Source: Epiperipatus broadwayi
Lineage: Eukaryota > Onychophora > Udeonychophora > Euonychophora > Peripatidae
DNA length: 64,000 nucleotides
Assembly: GCA_028023455.1 (NCBI GenBank)
Contig: JAQFVV010007210.1
Location: 62,001-126,000, forward strand
Direction of reading: 5' to 3'
The translations under genes and the position numbers were made by a program. Positions 1 to 9,779 of the stretch are shown here, one piece after another; within the stretch, counting starts at the first letter, position 1, and each line of letters starts with the position of its first letter. The notes under the pieces are model-generated. The model made no database searches. It saw only the letters and a program-made list of their open reading frames with translations, and was not told the DNA's origin.

Positions 1-21
1 AAAGGTTTTACAAGTCATTTT

Positions 22-229
22 TTAAGCAGCAGTTTAATGTTAGAATGGAATTTATTTAAAAAGAAATATTTAAATGCAAATACACATTTAATAAACGTAA
101 TTAATTTTAGCTTTAATGCAAAACCCTGCTAATATTGAGCTATAAACTTAATTTAGGTTTACAATACTAATTAAGTTTATAGGAGGCCATGAAGCATGGA
201 TCGGACTTCCAGATCCATTGCTTCAGTAT
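22..229 (+). repeat. Dispersed structured repeat, copy 1
   Basis: About 200 bp that recurs at 8554-8754 with modest divergence. Both copies keep two successive hairpins. The first pairs 141-153 with 169-181 (13 bp, perfect). The second pairs 191-202 (GAAGCATGGATC) with 212-224, allowing one bulge. Keeping both hairpins while the rest diverges suggests the RNA or DNA fold mattered to the parent element. I do not recognise the family. It abuts the mitochondrial fossil at its right edge. Confidence 0.6.
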
Positions 230-436
230 GTATAAACAAATTTAAAAAAGGATGCCCCATTTCCATGGAAAAATCAAATTATTCATCCATAATTTACTTC
301 ATAAGACATATGGATTATTGATCTGAATACTAAATCTATATTATCTGAATAAGGCATAGCCAATATACTTCCAGTAATAATTTGAAATATTAATGAGATA
401 TTAAGAAGTGATATGAAATTTAAGCCAATAAACATT
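229..436 (-). pseudogene. cob: NUMT: fragment of mitochondrial cytochrome b
   Basis: Read on the minus strand with an invertebrate mitochondrial code (TGA = Trp), this gives about 68 continuous residues that follow cytochrome b from the start of transmembrane helix A through helix B. Recognisable pieces are [11 protein letters not shown], then [12 protein letters not shown], then FFHGNGASFF. Both histidines that bind haem in helix B of the family (the H of IIH and the H of FFHGNGAS) are present. The His of the usual AMHY is Pro. TGA codons at 283-285 and 274-276 fall where Trp is expected (the first completes NYGW). In the nuclear code the frame stops there, so this is a dead nuclear copy of mtDNA. 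It is cut off on the left by the structured repeat and on the right by a hammerhead-bearing repeat. Cytochrome b is the quinol-oxidising core of complex III in the inner mitochondrial membrane. Confidence 0.85.
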
Positions 437-688
437 ACATGACCACCACTTCTTATGCTTGTGTTAAGTGGAGTTAAAAGGTGGCTGCTGGAGGGTTGCA
501 TTAGATCCTAAGATCTAGGTGCAGTGCTCTCAGATCCAAGGCTCCTCACTGACGAAGGCCACAAGCCAGAAACTAGTCTGGGGATATTGGATGAGTAGGC
601 ACTAGATGGGGATTTTATGCACAAGCCTTCTGGCATCCATCGAATACTCTAGCTTGCTCTGTGTGGCAATACGTGTAGTGAGTTTTGA
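434..688 (+). mobile_element. Family A hammerhead repeat, single truncated unit
   Basis: Matches the 456-bp unit of the array at 51-54.4 kb. The left end (CATGACCACC, then CTTCTTATGC) is the element terminus seen in other copies. It jumps to the internal segment that starts at TTAAAAGGTGG and runs to the other terminus, GTGAGTTTTG. It contains a complete family A hammerhead. The copy is inserted beside the NUMT; I could not see a target duplication. Confidence 0.75.
534..592 (+). ncRNA. Hammerhead ribozyme motif, family A
   Basis: Helix I: ATCCAA (534-539) with TTGGAT (587-592), and TCCTCA (543-548) with TGGGGA (579-584), separated by a small internal loop. Core CTGACGA at 549-555. Helix II: GGC (557-559) with GCC (565-567), with an extra A on each side, whereas textbook hammerheads have a G-C pair there. 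GAAA at 569-572. Helix III: AC (572-573) with GT (576-577). Cleavage is predicted after C578. The layout is type I (helix I open). Type I hammerheads with a very short helix III are known from Penelope-like elements and animal retrozymes. The A-A position may weaken activity. Confidence 0.7.
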
Positions 689-977
689 TCTGAAATTTTA
701 TAGATTTGAAATATTTGATGAGGATGGTACATAATTCAAGTAATAGTAAAGTATTTATTTGATTACTAACTGTATTGCTTGAAATAATTAAGTTATGGAT
801 ATCCCATGTTTTTATTTTAAGTTATGAATAACAACCAACATTATAGTCCAAGAAATTTTTTATTTCATTTTGCTTTTTAGTGCTTTGCCTATCAAATTTA
901 AATAAGAGCATTTTAAAAAAACTATTATATATATATTATTCCATCTCCTGTCTATGTCATTCAAACAATCATTTCTT
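689..977. other. AT-rich stretch, nothing recognised
   Basis: No coding signal or repeat that I can place. Confidence 0.4.
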
Positions 978-1035
978 CTTGCACGATGAGCTTTTTGACA
1001 AATTGTCTAATTTGGATTGAAACGTCAGATGTAAG
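978..1035 (+). ncRNA. Degenerate hammerhead-like motif, family I
   Basis: CTTGCA (978-983) pairs with TGTAAG (1030-1035) as helix I. CGATGA follows (CTGATGA lacking its T), then an imperfect helix II region, then GAAACGTC at 1019-1026, the usual hammerhead 3' half with a minimal helix III. A relic at best: one core base is missing and helix II is weak. Confidence 0.35.
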
Positions 1036-1461
1036 CAAAGCTTCATTAAATACAGACAACAAAAAAAACAAAACAATGATGTCATTTCTAATTTTAAAAG
1101 TCTTATGGTTAATTAAAAATAAGTTAAATAAATAAACATTAATAATAAATACATCACTTTTAAATTAAGTGGAAGACAACAGAAACGATTTCTTTTCCTG
1201 ATGCTGTTATTATAATTGCAATGTCCCTTCTTTGTCAAAATGCCTGCAAGAATAAATTGATTGTTTATAAATTGATTATTTGTTAGCTGTATTACATTTC
1301 GCGTGAATTTAAATTTGAGCCTCACCATTTTTATTGTCTTGTATTTAATTTTAATGTACCATAATTATTCGTATATATTATAATTTATAAACAGTATATT
1401 AGATGTACTCATTGTAGATCATGTTTGGACGTATACTTTTAGATATAAATAATATAATATA

Positions 1462-1556
1462 TTGAAGATATATGTCTAAAACTGGCTAAAGTAGAAAATC
1501 ATTTAACTTATTGAAGATATATGTCTAAAACTGGTTAAAGTAGAAAATCATTTAAT
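1462..1556. repeat. 49-bp tandem duplication
   Basis: Two nearly identical units beginning TTGAAGATATATG at 1462 and 1511, differing by about one base (GGCTAAAG versus GGTTAAAG). They lie just upstream of the Penelope-like element. Confidence 0.85.
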
Positions 1557-1569
1557 TTTCTTATGTAAA

Positions 1570-3717
1570 TGTAAATCAGAAGGGATCATCCCTGAGGGTT
1601 TGCAGTTAAAACCTCCTATTTCCTCCAAGGGAGCTGAGAAAATTATTCAGAGAGCAAATGAGGCCTTATTGAGAGAAAGTATAAAGGTTCAGCCGTTTAC
1701 CAAGTATCAAACATTCCGATCTATTAGAACATTGCGATCTATTAGAAATGTGGAATCGTTTCTACAATATAAAGTTACAGATGAAGATTTCTCAAGAATT
1801 TGTCAAACAGTGAACAAATCATATTGTAAGTTATGTGGAAGGATAAAAGAACTTCAGAAGAAACTTGCAAATCTACATGGGCAAGTCATCAGTGAAAAAT
1901 CTTAGTTCTAAACACCTTACTGATTGAGAATTATCAGTTTTTGAAAAAGGTTTGCATTTCACCATTACCCCATCTACTGTCCCACTATTGGATATAATGG
2001 TAGCCACTAATGAGGTGACCCAAAACTTGATTCTAGAAGAAGCAACAGAGTTACATTGGAGAATAAAAAGGACACTTAAAAGATATCAAGTGCACAAGCA
2101 GAAGTCAAACCTTTCAGGTGATGAGAGGAAAGCTATTAAATCTCTCAAACAGGATACATCTATAATCATTGTTCCTGTGGACAAAGGTAACACTACAGTT
2201 GTAATGAATAAAACTGATTATGATAAAATACAAGGCCTTCTCACAGCAAAAAATCCAATTCCAAATACAAAGATGAAACTACAAGCATTACTCTGGAAGC
2301 ATCACAGGTATTTCAGTGATTCAGAAAAAAGAAAATTAACTTTGTATTTCAGCAAGATTCCTCACTTGTATGGACTGTCTAAAATCCATAAAGACAATGT
2401 TTCATTAAGATCTATTGTTATTTCTAGAAATTCACCATGTCAAAATTTGTCAAGATTTCTTTTCGAAGATTTTAGTCCATTGGCATAAAGAACACAGTCT
2501 TTCATCAGGGATTCTAAGCACTTTGTAGAATTAATCAGGAACATGTAAATGGAAAGAACTGACATATTGGTAAGCTTTGATGTGGAAAGTCTGTTTACAA
2601 ATGTACCATGTGATGAGGCACTGTCTATTGTAAGGAAAAGGTTATATAATGATAATAGTCTACAAACTGGAACAGCTCTACCTATTGATAGTATAATGGA
2701 ATTATTAACTTTCTGCATAACAACAATATACTTTCAATATAACTCAGAATTCTTCCAACAAAATCAAGGGATGGCCATGGGATCATCATTGTCACTTTTG
2801 CTCAGCAACATTTACATGGAAGAACTTGAAACCACAGCCATAAATATTACTCCTTGTCCACCTAAAGTGTGGCTTTGATATGTTGATGATACATTTGTGG
2901 TATGGCCACATGGTGAGGTAAATTACAATCATCTGGATGCACATTAACAACATATCTCCTACAATTAAATTCACAATGGAACTGGAACAAAAACAAAAAC
3001 TGGGAAGTACTTGGTATATACATCCAATCATACAAGAAGCACTAAACAAGGAATTGTACTATCACTATGGAACAGAGCAAAGGAGGTTTGTTCAGAAACC
3101 AATGATTTGGAAAAAGAAAAGATTCACATAGAACAAATGCTTATGAAGAATGGTTATACATCAGCAGTCATCAGGAAAACCTTCAATAGACAACACAAAG
3201 AGACACCAAAAGAGAAAACAATTATTGGTATGGTAGTGTATCCATACATACCAGGAATGGTGGACAAACTAAAGAAAATCTGCAGTCAAAATAACATTAG
3301 AACTCCTTTCCAAAGCCATACCACACTTCGAGGAATGCTTACTTCTACTAAGACTAAACTGGAAATGCTGAAGAACAAAAACTGCATCTATGAAATACCA
3401 TGTGAATGTGGAAGGAAATACATTGGTGAGACCTGTCGCCCTGTTCAACAGTGATTGAAAGAGCACAAACTAATGGTTAAAAAAGAAAAACAGATGTCTT
3501 TACCATAGCAGATCATATATGTACTAATAACCATATGCTTAAGTGGGAAAATACAAATATTAGATAAAGAGGAAAAAATGCATAGAAGAAAATTCAAGGA
3601 AGCTGCTCATATGACAATGGTAAATAATCTTATAAGTCAACCCAGTGTGGCAATACACAAAGTATGGAAGCCTCTAATTAATCTTGCTCTTAGGAAAAAA
3701 AAACTAATTAGCCTCAT
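1570..3717 (+). pseudogene. Penelope-like element ORF (RT + GIY-YIG), decayed
   Basis: A near-full-length Penelope-like retrotransposon gene broken by several stops and frameshifts. The RT domain is plain: the LYGLSKIHK stretch near 2370-2400, the motif A region SFDVESLFTNVP near 2573-2608, the motif B region QGMAMGSSLS near 2766-2795, and motif C YVDDTF at 2879-2896. Two catalytic Asp remain in YVDD and one in motif A. A stop (2876-2878) sits just before YVDD. The C-terminal GIY-YIG nuclease appears as CIYEIPCECG then KYIGETCR at 3383-3439, broken by a stop at 3452, then continues in the same frame as LKEHK and a Lys-rich tail. The N-terminal part (1600-1903) is in another frame from 1952-2488. 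Known role of the family: the RT copies the element RNA and the nuclease nicks target DNA for priming. This copy cannot make a protein. Its 3' end runs into a tRNA-like module and a hammerhead motif. Confidence 0.9.
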
Positions 3718-3804
3718 TGTAAAAAAAAATAAAATTGAAGGACTCGGGAGAATTTGAACCAGCCCTCATATATAAATATATCAAATTTCTACTATATGTT
3801 GCCT

Positions 3805-3893
3805 TTGACAAAATAGCTCAGTTGGTAGAGCATTTGTTTGCTTTAAATGCAATATTCAAGAATCTAAAGGTGCGAGTTCAACTTCTTAGCGAA
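3805..3893 (+). other. tRNA-like module (Leu-like)
   Basis: A perfect tRNA D-arm and box A (TAGCTCAGTTGGTAGAGC, 3814-3831) is followed by an anticodon-like arm (TTTGC and GCAAT around a loop that could read UAA). Then comes a small variable-arm hairpin (ATTC with GAAT) and a box B-like stretch (3868-3882). Acceptor pairing is poor, so this is a tRNA-derived or tRNA-mimicking module, not a working tRNA gene. The same module is at 30225-30305, in the same order relative to the hammerhead. Confidence 0.55.
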
Positions 3894-3907
3894 TATTGTA
3901 TAGGCCA

Positions 3908-3955
3908 GCAACACCTGAAGAAGAGTGGAGAATAATACTACTCGAAACTTTGTGT
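3908..3955 (+). ncRNA. Hammerhead ribozyme motif, family D
   Basis: CTGAAGA at 3915-3921, one extra A, helix II GAGT (3923-3926) with ACTC (3940-3943), GAAAC at 3944-3948. Helix I: ACAC (3911-3914) with GTGT (3952-3955). In the copy at 30329 helix I extends to GCAATAC with GTGTTGT. Helix III is minimal. The spare A after CTGAAGA is not textbook but recurs in families C, D, G and H here. Confidence 0.55.
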
Positions 3956-4293
3956 AATTACTAACCTGTATTGTCTATTTGTGTGTTATTACTAACAAGT
4001 TGTATGTATTTGAAAGTTTAATTAAAGTTTAAAATTTTCTATACATTCAACATTCATTCATAAAAATGATGGAAATAGTCCAACATATCACATCTTATAA
4101 TATACCATCATTACAAACCTTAAGACAAATACTATGTAAACACACATTTGTGTATTTAAAGCAGCTATTGAAATGATGAAATAATGTATAAATAATGACC
4201 CATATTAATATAAAAAGTTCTATCAACAATCATAATATATATTTTAAAACCACTACTAGACTGTTATTTAAGCTGGCCTAGTTATATATATAT

Positions 4294-6637
4294 TGTAACG
4301 AGCATAGACGTTCGTTACATTGTTGTTGTTGTTTTTTTAAATTTATTAAACATGAAAGTAAATTAAAAAGTTCGCATTTAAAAATTTTCTTTAAGAATTA
4401 AAAATTGAAATTAAATATCATCTTAAACTCTTATATATTAATTAAATCGCACAGATAATGAAAAATTATTAAAATAAAACTTTATTAAAGAAAAAGTATT
4501 TTAAAACTAAATTTTAAAAAGATTTGGAGATGAAATTATATCTTTAAATTTATCTTTAAATATATTTTTGATTTGGAAAACAGGTTAATTAATCAGAAAT
4601 GGAAATGATTGTTAATTAGTTAAATGTAAACCAGCCTTCGGCATTTAAATGTAAAAACACCGGTCAGATAAGAAAACAATAGAAACTGTTAGCAAATAAG
4701 AAGAAATCCCTATGGAATCGGACCGCAGTGAAAGGACCATCGCATCGGTGACGTAATGTGAATTCAATCTTTCACATTAATATAAAAGGAAAATTTGGAA
4801 ATTATTAATCAGTGACTGGAAATTGATTATTACGATGTGACTATATGTAGTAGTACGGAGTTGGAGGGGTTGACAGATGCACGGTCAATTCTTTCAGCTG
4901 TTAAAGAAGGGAGAAATGAACTATCGTTTCCTACATTGAGGACCAACTAAATTAAAAAACCTCCGAATGAATAAATAAAACAACGGCTAAATGGATACCA
5001 ATTTTAGGACGGTGTGGGAATTTACGTTCATGGCAAGCAACGGATAAAGTTGGACGTTTTAAAAATCGTAAGAACTTATATATTCACTTGAAACAATAAG
5101 AACTCTAAATTTTAAAACTTTTTAGTAAATAATGCAATAGAATACTATATGACCAAACTAAATTCTTCATTAATAATGTTATTTGATGTATTTTTTTTTT
5201 TCTTATTTATTTTGTAAAATCATTTCCATTTATTTATTTTTTGTTCTTTAAGTTTTATTATGATTGTTGTTTTCCGTTAAATTAATTATAAAAATGTTAA
5301 ACTTAAGTCGGGCGTGAATGGCTGTATAGATTTGTAAAGTTATATTAGGGGAGGGTAATCTTAGGTTATTTATGTCGTTGTTAGATTGGGTCAATGGATT
5401 GGATATATTGATGTAGTTAGTAGATGTAATCGGAGATTCGCTACTGGCAGAATCGTTTATATATACGCCGCACTCACCCGTTTGCCTATGGAAGGAATTA
5501 TAAGACGGAGAACGCAGTTCCTTTCTATGGAGTTTTTTTTTTTTATTGTTCTTCTCGTTAGATAGATGTAATATTCCTATCTGATTGAGAGTCAATGTCT
5601 TTCTTAATTCTTTTGGTGCTGCCGTATTTCGTATTACATTGAATACATCGATATATCAGATGGATTGATGACAGTGTGACGGCGAATTTTAGTCTAAGGT
5701 TAAATAGGGATAGAATATTTTAATTTCAATGCAAATCTATGTAGTATTCATACTCGATTCTAAATAAAAAGGCATTAAACTTAAGTTGTTTATAGACGCT
5801 TGCATGGATTGTTTATCGGTCAACTATGTTTTGCGTTTTCATATTTGATCAAAATATATAGACATTCGATAAATAATGATACCTTACGGTGAGTATCTAA
5901 AATGTATTTATTTGGATGTCTTTTAAGTTATTGGTGACAATGCAAGTATCTTATGATGAATACTATTGGGTTACGTAGAAATTTCCCTCCGCAATTGTCA
6001 GTAATCAATAATTTTGTATTTTGATCGTTTATGTTTCTTTTGAAATGTTTTTGACCGTGAAATCTATGTAACCGATCTATATTCAACATTATAAACAAGC
6101 TTTCATAAATTTATATGTGCGAACTTAATTAAAATGTAAAATTAGAATATAATAGTAATTAAATGTAAATTAAAGTCAAAAATCAAAGTTAAAAAATAAT
6201 GTTAAATGTTAAAATGTAAAACTAATATTAAAATAATTTTAAATCTTATATATATGTGCATAAATAAATGTTTGTATGTTAATTACTGGCAGTGGCTTAT
6301 TTTATTTATTTTTTAATATTGAAATCTAATTAGATAAGATATGATATTATTAAATCTCTGCTACTCCCTGAGCTAGTGACATGGGCTAACGACCGGAAAC
6401 AAATTTTTTAAAAAAAAAAAAATTTTTTTTTTTTACTTACGTATCTGCCTATTCTATAAATTTTTCTAGGTTCAAATGCCTAGATGGCGCCCTGTAGTGC
6501 AGTTTACGTTAAGGCGCTTTCTCCGGATCGTTAAAAAAAAAAAAAAAAAATTTTTTTTTTGACTTACGTATCTGCCTACTTTATAAATTTTTCTAGGTTC
6601 AAATGCCTAGATGGGCCCCGTAGTGCAAAATCTACTG
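4294..6637 (+). repeat. LTR-like repeat, copy A
   Basis: Starts TGTAACGAGC at 4294, immediately after an (AT)n run. It is almost identical over about 2.3 kb to 11170-13527; the 9780-11169 copy is inverted and lacks roughly 0.8 kb. The intact end in copy B reads TCGTTACA, so the unit has TGTAACGA...TCGTTACA ends, as many Ty3-type LTRs do. Copy A loses the last ~33 bp: it diverges after CCGTAGTGCA near 6630. Near the 3' end is a two-unit tandem of about 110-125 bp, each unit with a long A-tract/T-tract hairpin, ACTTACGTATCTGCC, and GGTTCAAATGCC. Confidence 0.65.
5248..5595 (-). pseudogene. ORF-like relic inside LTR-like repeat, copy A
   Basis: Minus-strand frame of about 115 residues starting MTLNQIGILHLSNE. 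The same frame is in the inverted copy at 10681-10977. In copy B it is broken by a change in an A/T homopolymer length. No domain is recognised; it is Asn-, Ser- and Lys-rich. It could be chance conservation inside a young repeat, since the copies are nearly identical at DNA level. Confidence 0.25.
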
Positions 6638-7984
6638 TGACAGTCAGATGATGTATGTTGATTTAACCCAGTTCGAATACTAGGCGAAAGTACCTCAAGG
6701 CCAACCATACGCGAGATATTAAATCAAGAATACTATGACCTCTGCCCTATTCGTCTAGTCTCGAAGCTATTATGAACCGAACAACACTATCTGAGCCACA
6801 CATAAATTATTTTTCAACCGGCCACAAAGCTTAGCAACAGCGGTAGAGACATGGACGGGAAATCCTAAGGAGCTAAATAGTTAAATGTGCAAAAGTACTA
6901 AGAAATATGTGTTTTGCGTTATGCGTGCCTGGATCATTAGAAAAGTAAAATAAAGCATTATAATAAAATTAGGAAACTCAAGCTTTTGATAGTTAAATAA
7001 TATGTTTAATTAATGGCTTTAAAATATGAATAATGATTTAATGGCCTCCGCTATTCCCCTAAATTACTGAAACAAACTAATTAGACAATCAAAACAGATT
7101 AATAGGTTTGCGGTCTAAATCTTATCTTCCCAATTTTATTAAAAATTGTCAACTCGATCTTCTCGATAACGTACGATAAAAAAAGAATCTTTCGCAAGCA
7201 TTTCTAATTGCTTTGCGCTACAAACAGGGTTTAAAAATTATTTAAAACGTATATAGTTAAATCAGATATACGTAAAGCTAATGGCGGACAAAAGAGGCGT
7301 TATCAAAGAGATCAAGTTGGCACACAAAAGAAACTGACTCGTATTTAATTAACAAACATAAATAAAATTGGAAAGAGATTTTAAATGAACAAAAATTAAC
7401 TATTAAACTTAACCGCAATGGAATACTAAATATTTACACTGGTTAGTAAGGAAGAATAGCGAAGGGAAAAAGGTTACATATAGATAGATGATCACATAAT
7501 ATATATATTTAAGGTTAGTCTAATAAAAATGGTTACATAGCAAATACATATAAATTCACTGAAGCAATTAGAAAAAAATGAACAAAAGGTAGCATAAGAA
7601 ATAGTTCAAGAGAGGAGATACGATTACCGTCCTTTTTCCTTGGTCATGTTCCCTACGGCGTTCGTGGCTTGATCCGACCGTCGAGATGTAGTTGTCCGGA
7701 CAATGAAAATATGTAGTATGGTTTCACGAAAAGTTCTCCAGACACGGCACAGAGTTCAGATGACTATTGAGTGGATATTAAGGCATTTTGAATGGTATTC
7801 CGGAACCTCGGCGATAGGCAAAGCTATTTATTTGCCTAGCCGAGCATAGTAGAATCTATCAAACTTATATGATTTTTAGCTTGAGCAGGTTCAAACTTCT
7901 TCATGATTTGTAGACAACCGTTGTAGACTTTTGGGAATAAAATCACGAACAAAATCTGACAGAGTTCTCCCAAGAGAAATCTGA
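6638..7984. other. Unassigned interior, somewhat GC-richer
   Basis: Lies between LTR-like copy A and the decayed retroelement ORF. Around 6640-6900 and 7620-7800 the base composition is less AT-rich than the surroundings, which fits retroelement interior, but I see no convincing domain on either strand. Confidence 0.3.
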
Positions 7985-8140
7985 ATGCGCCTTGCAATAG
8001 CAAAATCTGAATCAATCTTGCAATAGCAAACTCTGAAAGAATCACCTTCACAAGGAAAATCAGAATCACCTGAATCCTTCAAAAGGAAAAATCTGAATCA
8101 TGTGAATTCTTCAAAAAGAAAAATCTGAATAATCAATCTT
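7985..8140. repeat. Degenerate short tandem repeats
   Basis: About five irregular units sharing AAATCTGAATCA and CTTCAAAAGGAA-type pieces, roughly 25-35 bp each. Open frames here on the minus strand are a by-product of the repeat. Confidence 0.5.
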
Positions 8141-8553
8141 TTGTTCTCCCTTCTATTTATACCCTCTCTGTCAGCTACCTTCTATTGTTTGTATGATCTG
8201 AGATCTTGATAAGCCTCCCCATGCTCCTTTGTTTCAAAGCAACACTTTCTAAAAATAACTTTAACTTTTTTACTCTAACTTTCTTACTTCAAAGTTTGAA
8301 TTCTCTTAATTAAAAAGAAAGAAAGAGAAGGCCATCTTTAATTACACTTGAATGGCTCACTAATTAAAACTATACATTCTTTTAGAAAATGTTGGCAGGC
8401 TTATCTCAAAATCAAATCATACTAAATATTTTAACAGAATTTTAACAACAATATATTATTATTTTTTTATAGTAGAATAAGCATTTTATTTCAGCAGAAT
8501 TTTGCATTAACTCATATATATACGCTAGATGTATATATATGTTTGACTAATAG

Positions 8554-8754
8554 GTTAAGCAATTTTTATTAATAGAATGAAATTTATTTAAAACAAAATA
8601 TTCAAATGTAATACACATTTGATAAGCGTAATTATTTTTAACTCTAATGCAAAACCCTGCTGATATTGAACTATAAACTTAATTTAGGTTTACAATATTA
8701 ATTAAGTTTATAGGAAGATGTGAAGCATGGATTGGACTTCAGATCCATTGCTTC
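8554..8754 (+). repeat. Dispersed structured repeat, copy 2
   Basis: Second copy of the 22-229 repeat. Both hairpins are kept: 8672-8684 with 8700-8712, and 8722-8733 with 8742-8754. It lies downstream of the retroelement ORF as read on the minus strand. Confidence 0.6.
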
Positions 8755-9007
8755 ATTTCCCAATAGTTAGTGAACAAAAAAAAATGTTAAAAAAAAATGC
8801 TGTTGCTTCAGGTCAGAGGTAAGAATTTTTGTGCCAGGTGAGTTCAAGCCTACTCTTTATTTGCTGTAATATTTAATTTGTTACTGACTAACAGTTTTTC
8901 TTTCTTTTACTAAATAACTAACAGTTTATCCATAATTCACTCTCCTATATTTTAAATCAAGTCCGTGTTGTTTTTAATCTGACAAGTTATATTTATGTTT
9001 TTAATTT

Positions 9008-9772
9008 CTAAATTTTCCCGGGGTCTGGTGGTATATAAGGTTTTAAGTTTCTGTTTCTAATATTATATTCTCTTTTTATGCTGAGATTATTTTTCCAAAA
9101 CAAAACAGTTATTCCACACTTTTTTTTTAACAAATGAGGGCCTTTATATATTGGAAAAAACTTTTTTACTTCTCTCTGCACTATACTAATTGGCCTCAGA
9201 TCTCTCAGCCACACTTGCTTCCTTTGCCTGAATTGATATTGGCGGTTTTGTTTTGTCTGCCGATGCAGCACTGCCCGTCTTAATCGTTCGCTTGTGATCT
9301 TTTGGTTTCCTAGTTGGTCTATTTTCTCCTCTTCCACTAAGATTTTGGTTTTGAATACCTGAAGGCATGCTGTGGCATACTGCAAATGTATCGGAGTAGC
9401 TCCAGTCAAGTCACTCATTTTATTATTAATGTCTTGTCCCATCTTTTCAGTTTCGTTTACCAAATCCACAGTCTGAAGCATCATTGTGCTCTTGCTATCC
9501 TCTATGATTCGACAATTTTGTTCTCCACTTTGCCTTCTGTGTTTGACTGACAAGTCCAAGTGGTGACTATCTTTACATACTTCTTCATCAATCAGTGATT
9601 CAAGCTGAATATCACCTTGCTCTTGTTGGTCTTGTCCCTTTCCCTGATTATCATCATCTGGTAATACTTTTGTTCTGGTAGTATGTTGTTGCTGGAGACC
9701 CCTGTTTTCCTCCAAACGGTTCAGTCTTTGTGATGTCATATTCATGAATTCTTGGAACATGTTCATCATCAT
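9008..9772 (-). pseudogene. Internally deleted Ty3-like gag/integrase ORF
   Basis: Open frame of 254 residues. The first ~120 (start MMMNMFQEFMNMTSQ) are polar, Gln-rich and coiled-coil-like, as at the beginning of some gag proteins. From about residue 143 it reads like the C-terminus of a Ty3-type integrase: TGATPIHLQYA, then a basic stretch, then FFPIYKGPHLL and YNIRNRNLKPYIPP, matching the family's usual closing pattern of a Tyr-x-Gly-Pro motif and an N-L-K-P-Y ending. The protease, RT, RNase H and integrase core are missing, so the frame joins the two ends of the original coding region. The ATG lies just inside the inverted LTR-like copy (9780-11169), as expected if that copy is its 5' LTR on the minus strand. 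Non-functional by itself; it may be a non-autonomous derivative. Confidence 0.6.
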
Positions 9773-9779
9773 AAATGCG

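Larger units (their letters stand above)
3726..4135 (+). repeat. Penelope-like 3' end, family D repeat (copy 1)
   Basis: The segment is shared with 19670-19935, 30150-30480, part of 22405-22475, and 56950-57080 on the minus strand. Common landmarks in order: a minus-strand tRNA T-arm-like start, a tRNA-like module, the family D hammerhead, TTACTAAC, TGTATTTG, and GATGGAAATAGTCCAA near the end. Following the decayed nuclease ORF directly, it is most simply the element's own 3' or terminal repeat region. Confidence 0.7.

Noticed and set aside
1-436. The window as mitochondrial DNA
   Set aside because: Only about 200 bp match a mitochondrial gene, and they are flanked by nuclear mobile repeats.
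283-501. 72-residue minus-strand ORF as a nuclear gene
   Set aside because: Its 3' part is cytochrome b interrupted at a TGA that is Trp in mitochondria, and its start lies in an adjoining repeat. It is a NUMT fused by chance to flanking sequence.
3805-3893. Functional tRNA-Leu gene
   Set aside because: D-arm and variable arm are good but acceptor and T stems do not pair; the module is repeated inside a Penelope 3' end.
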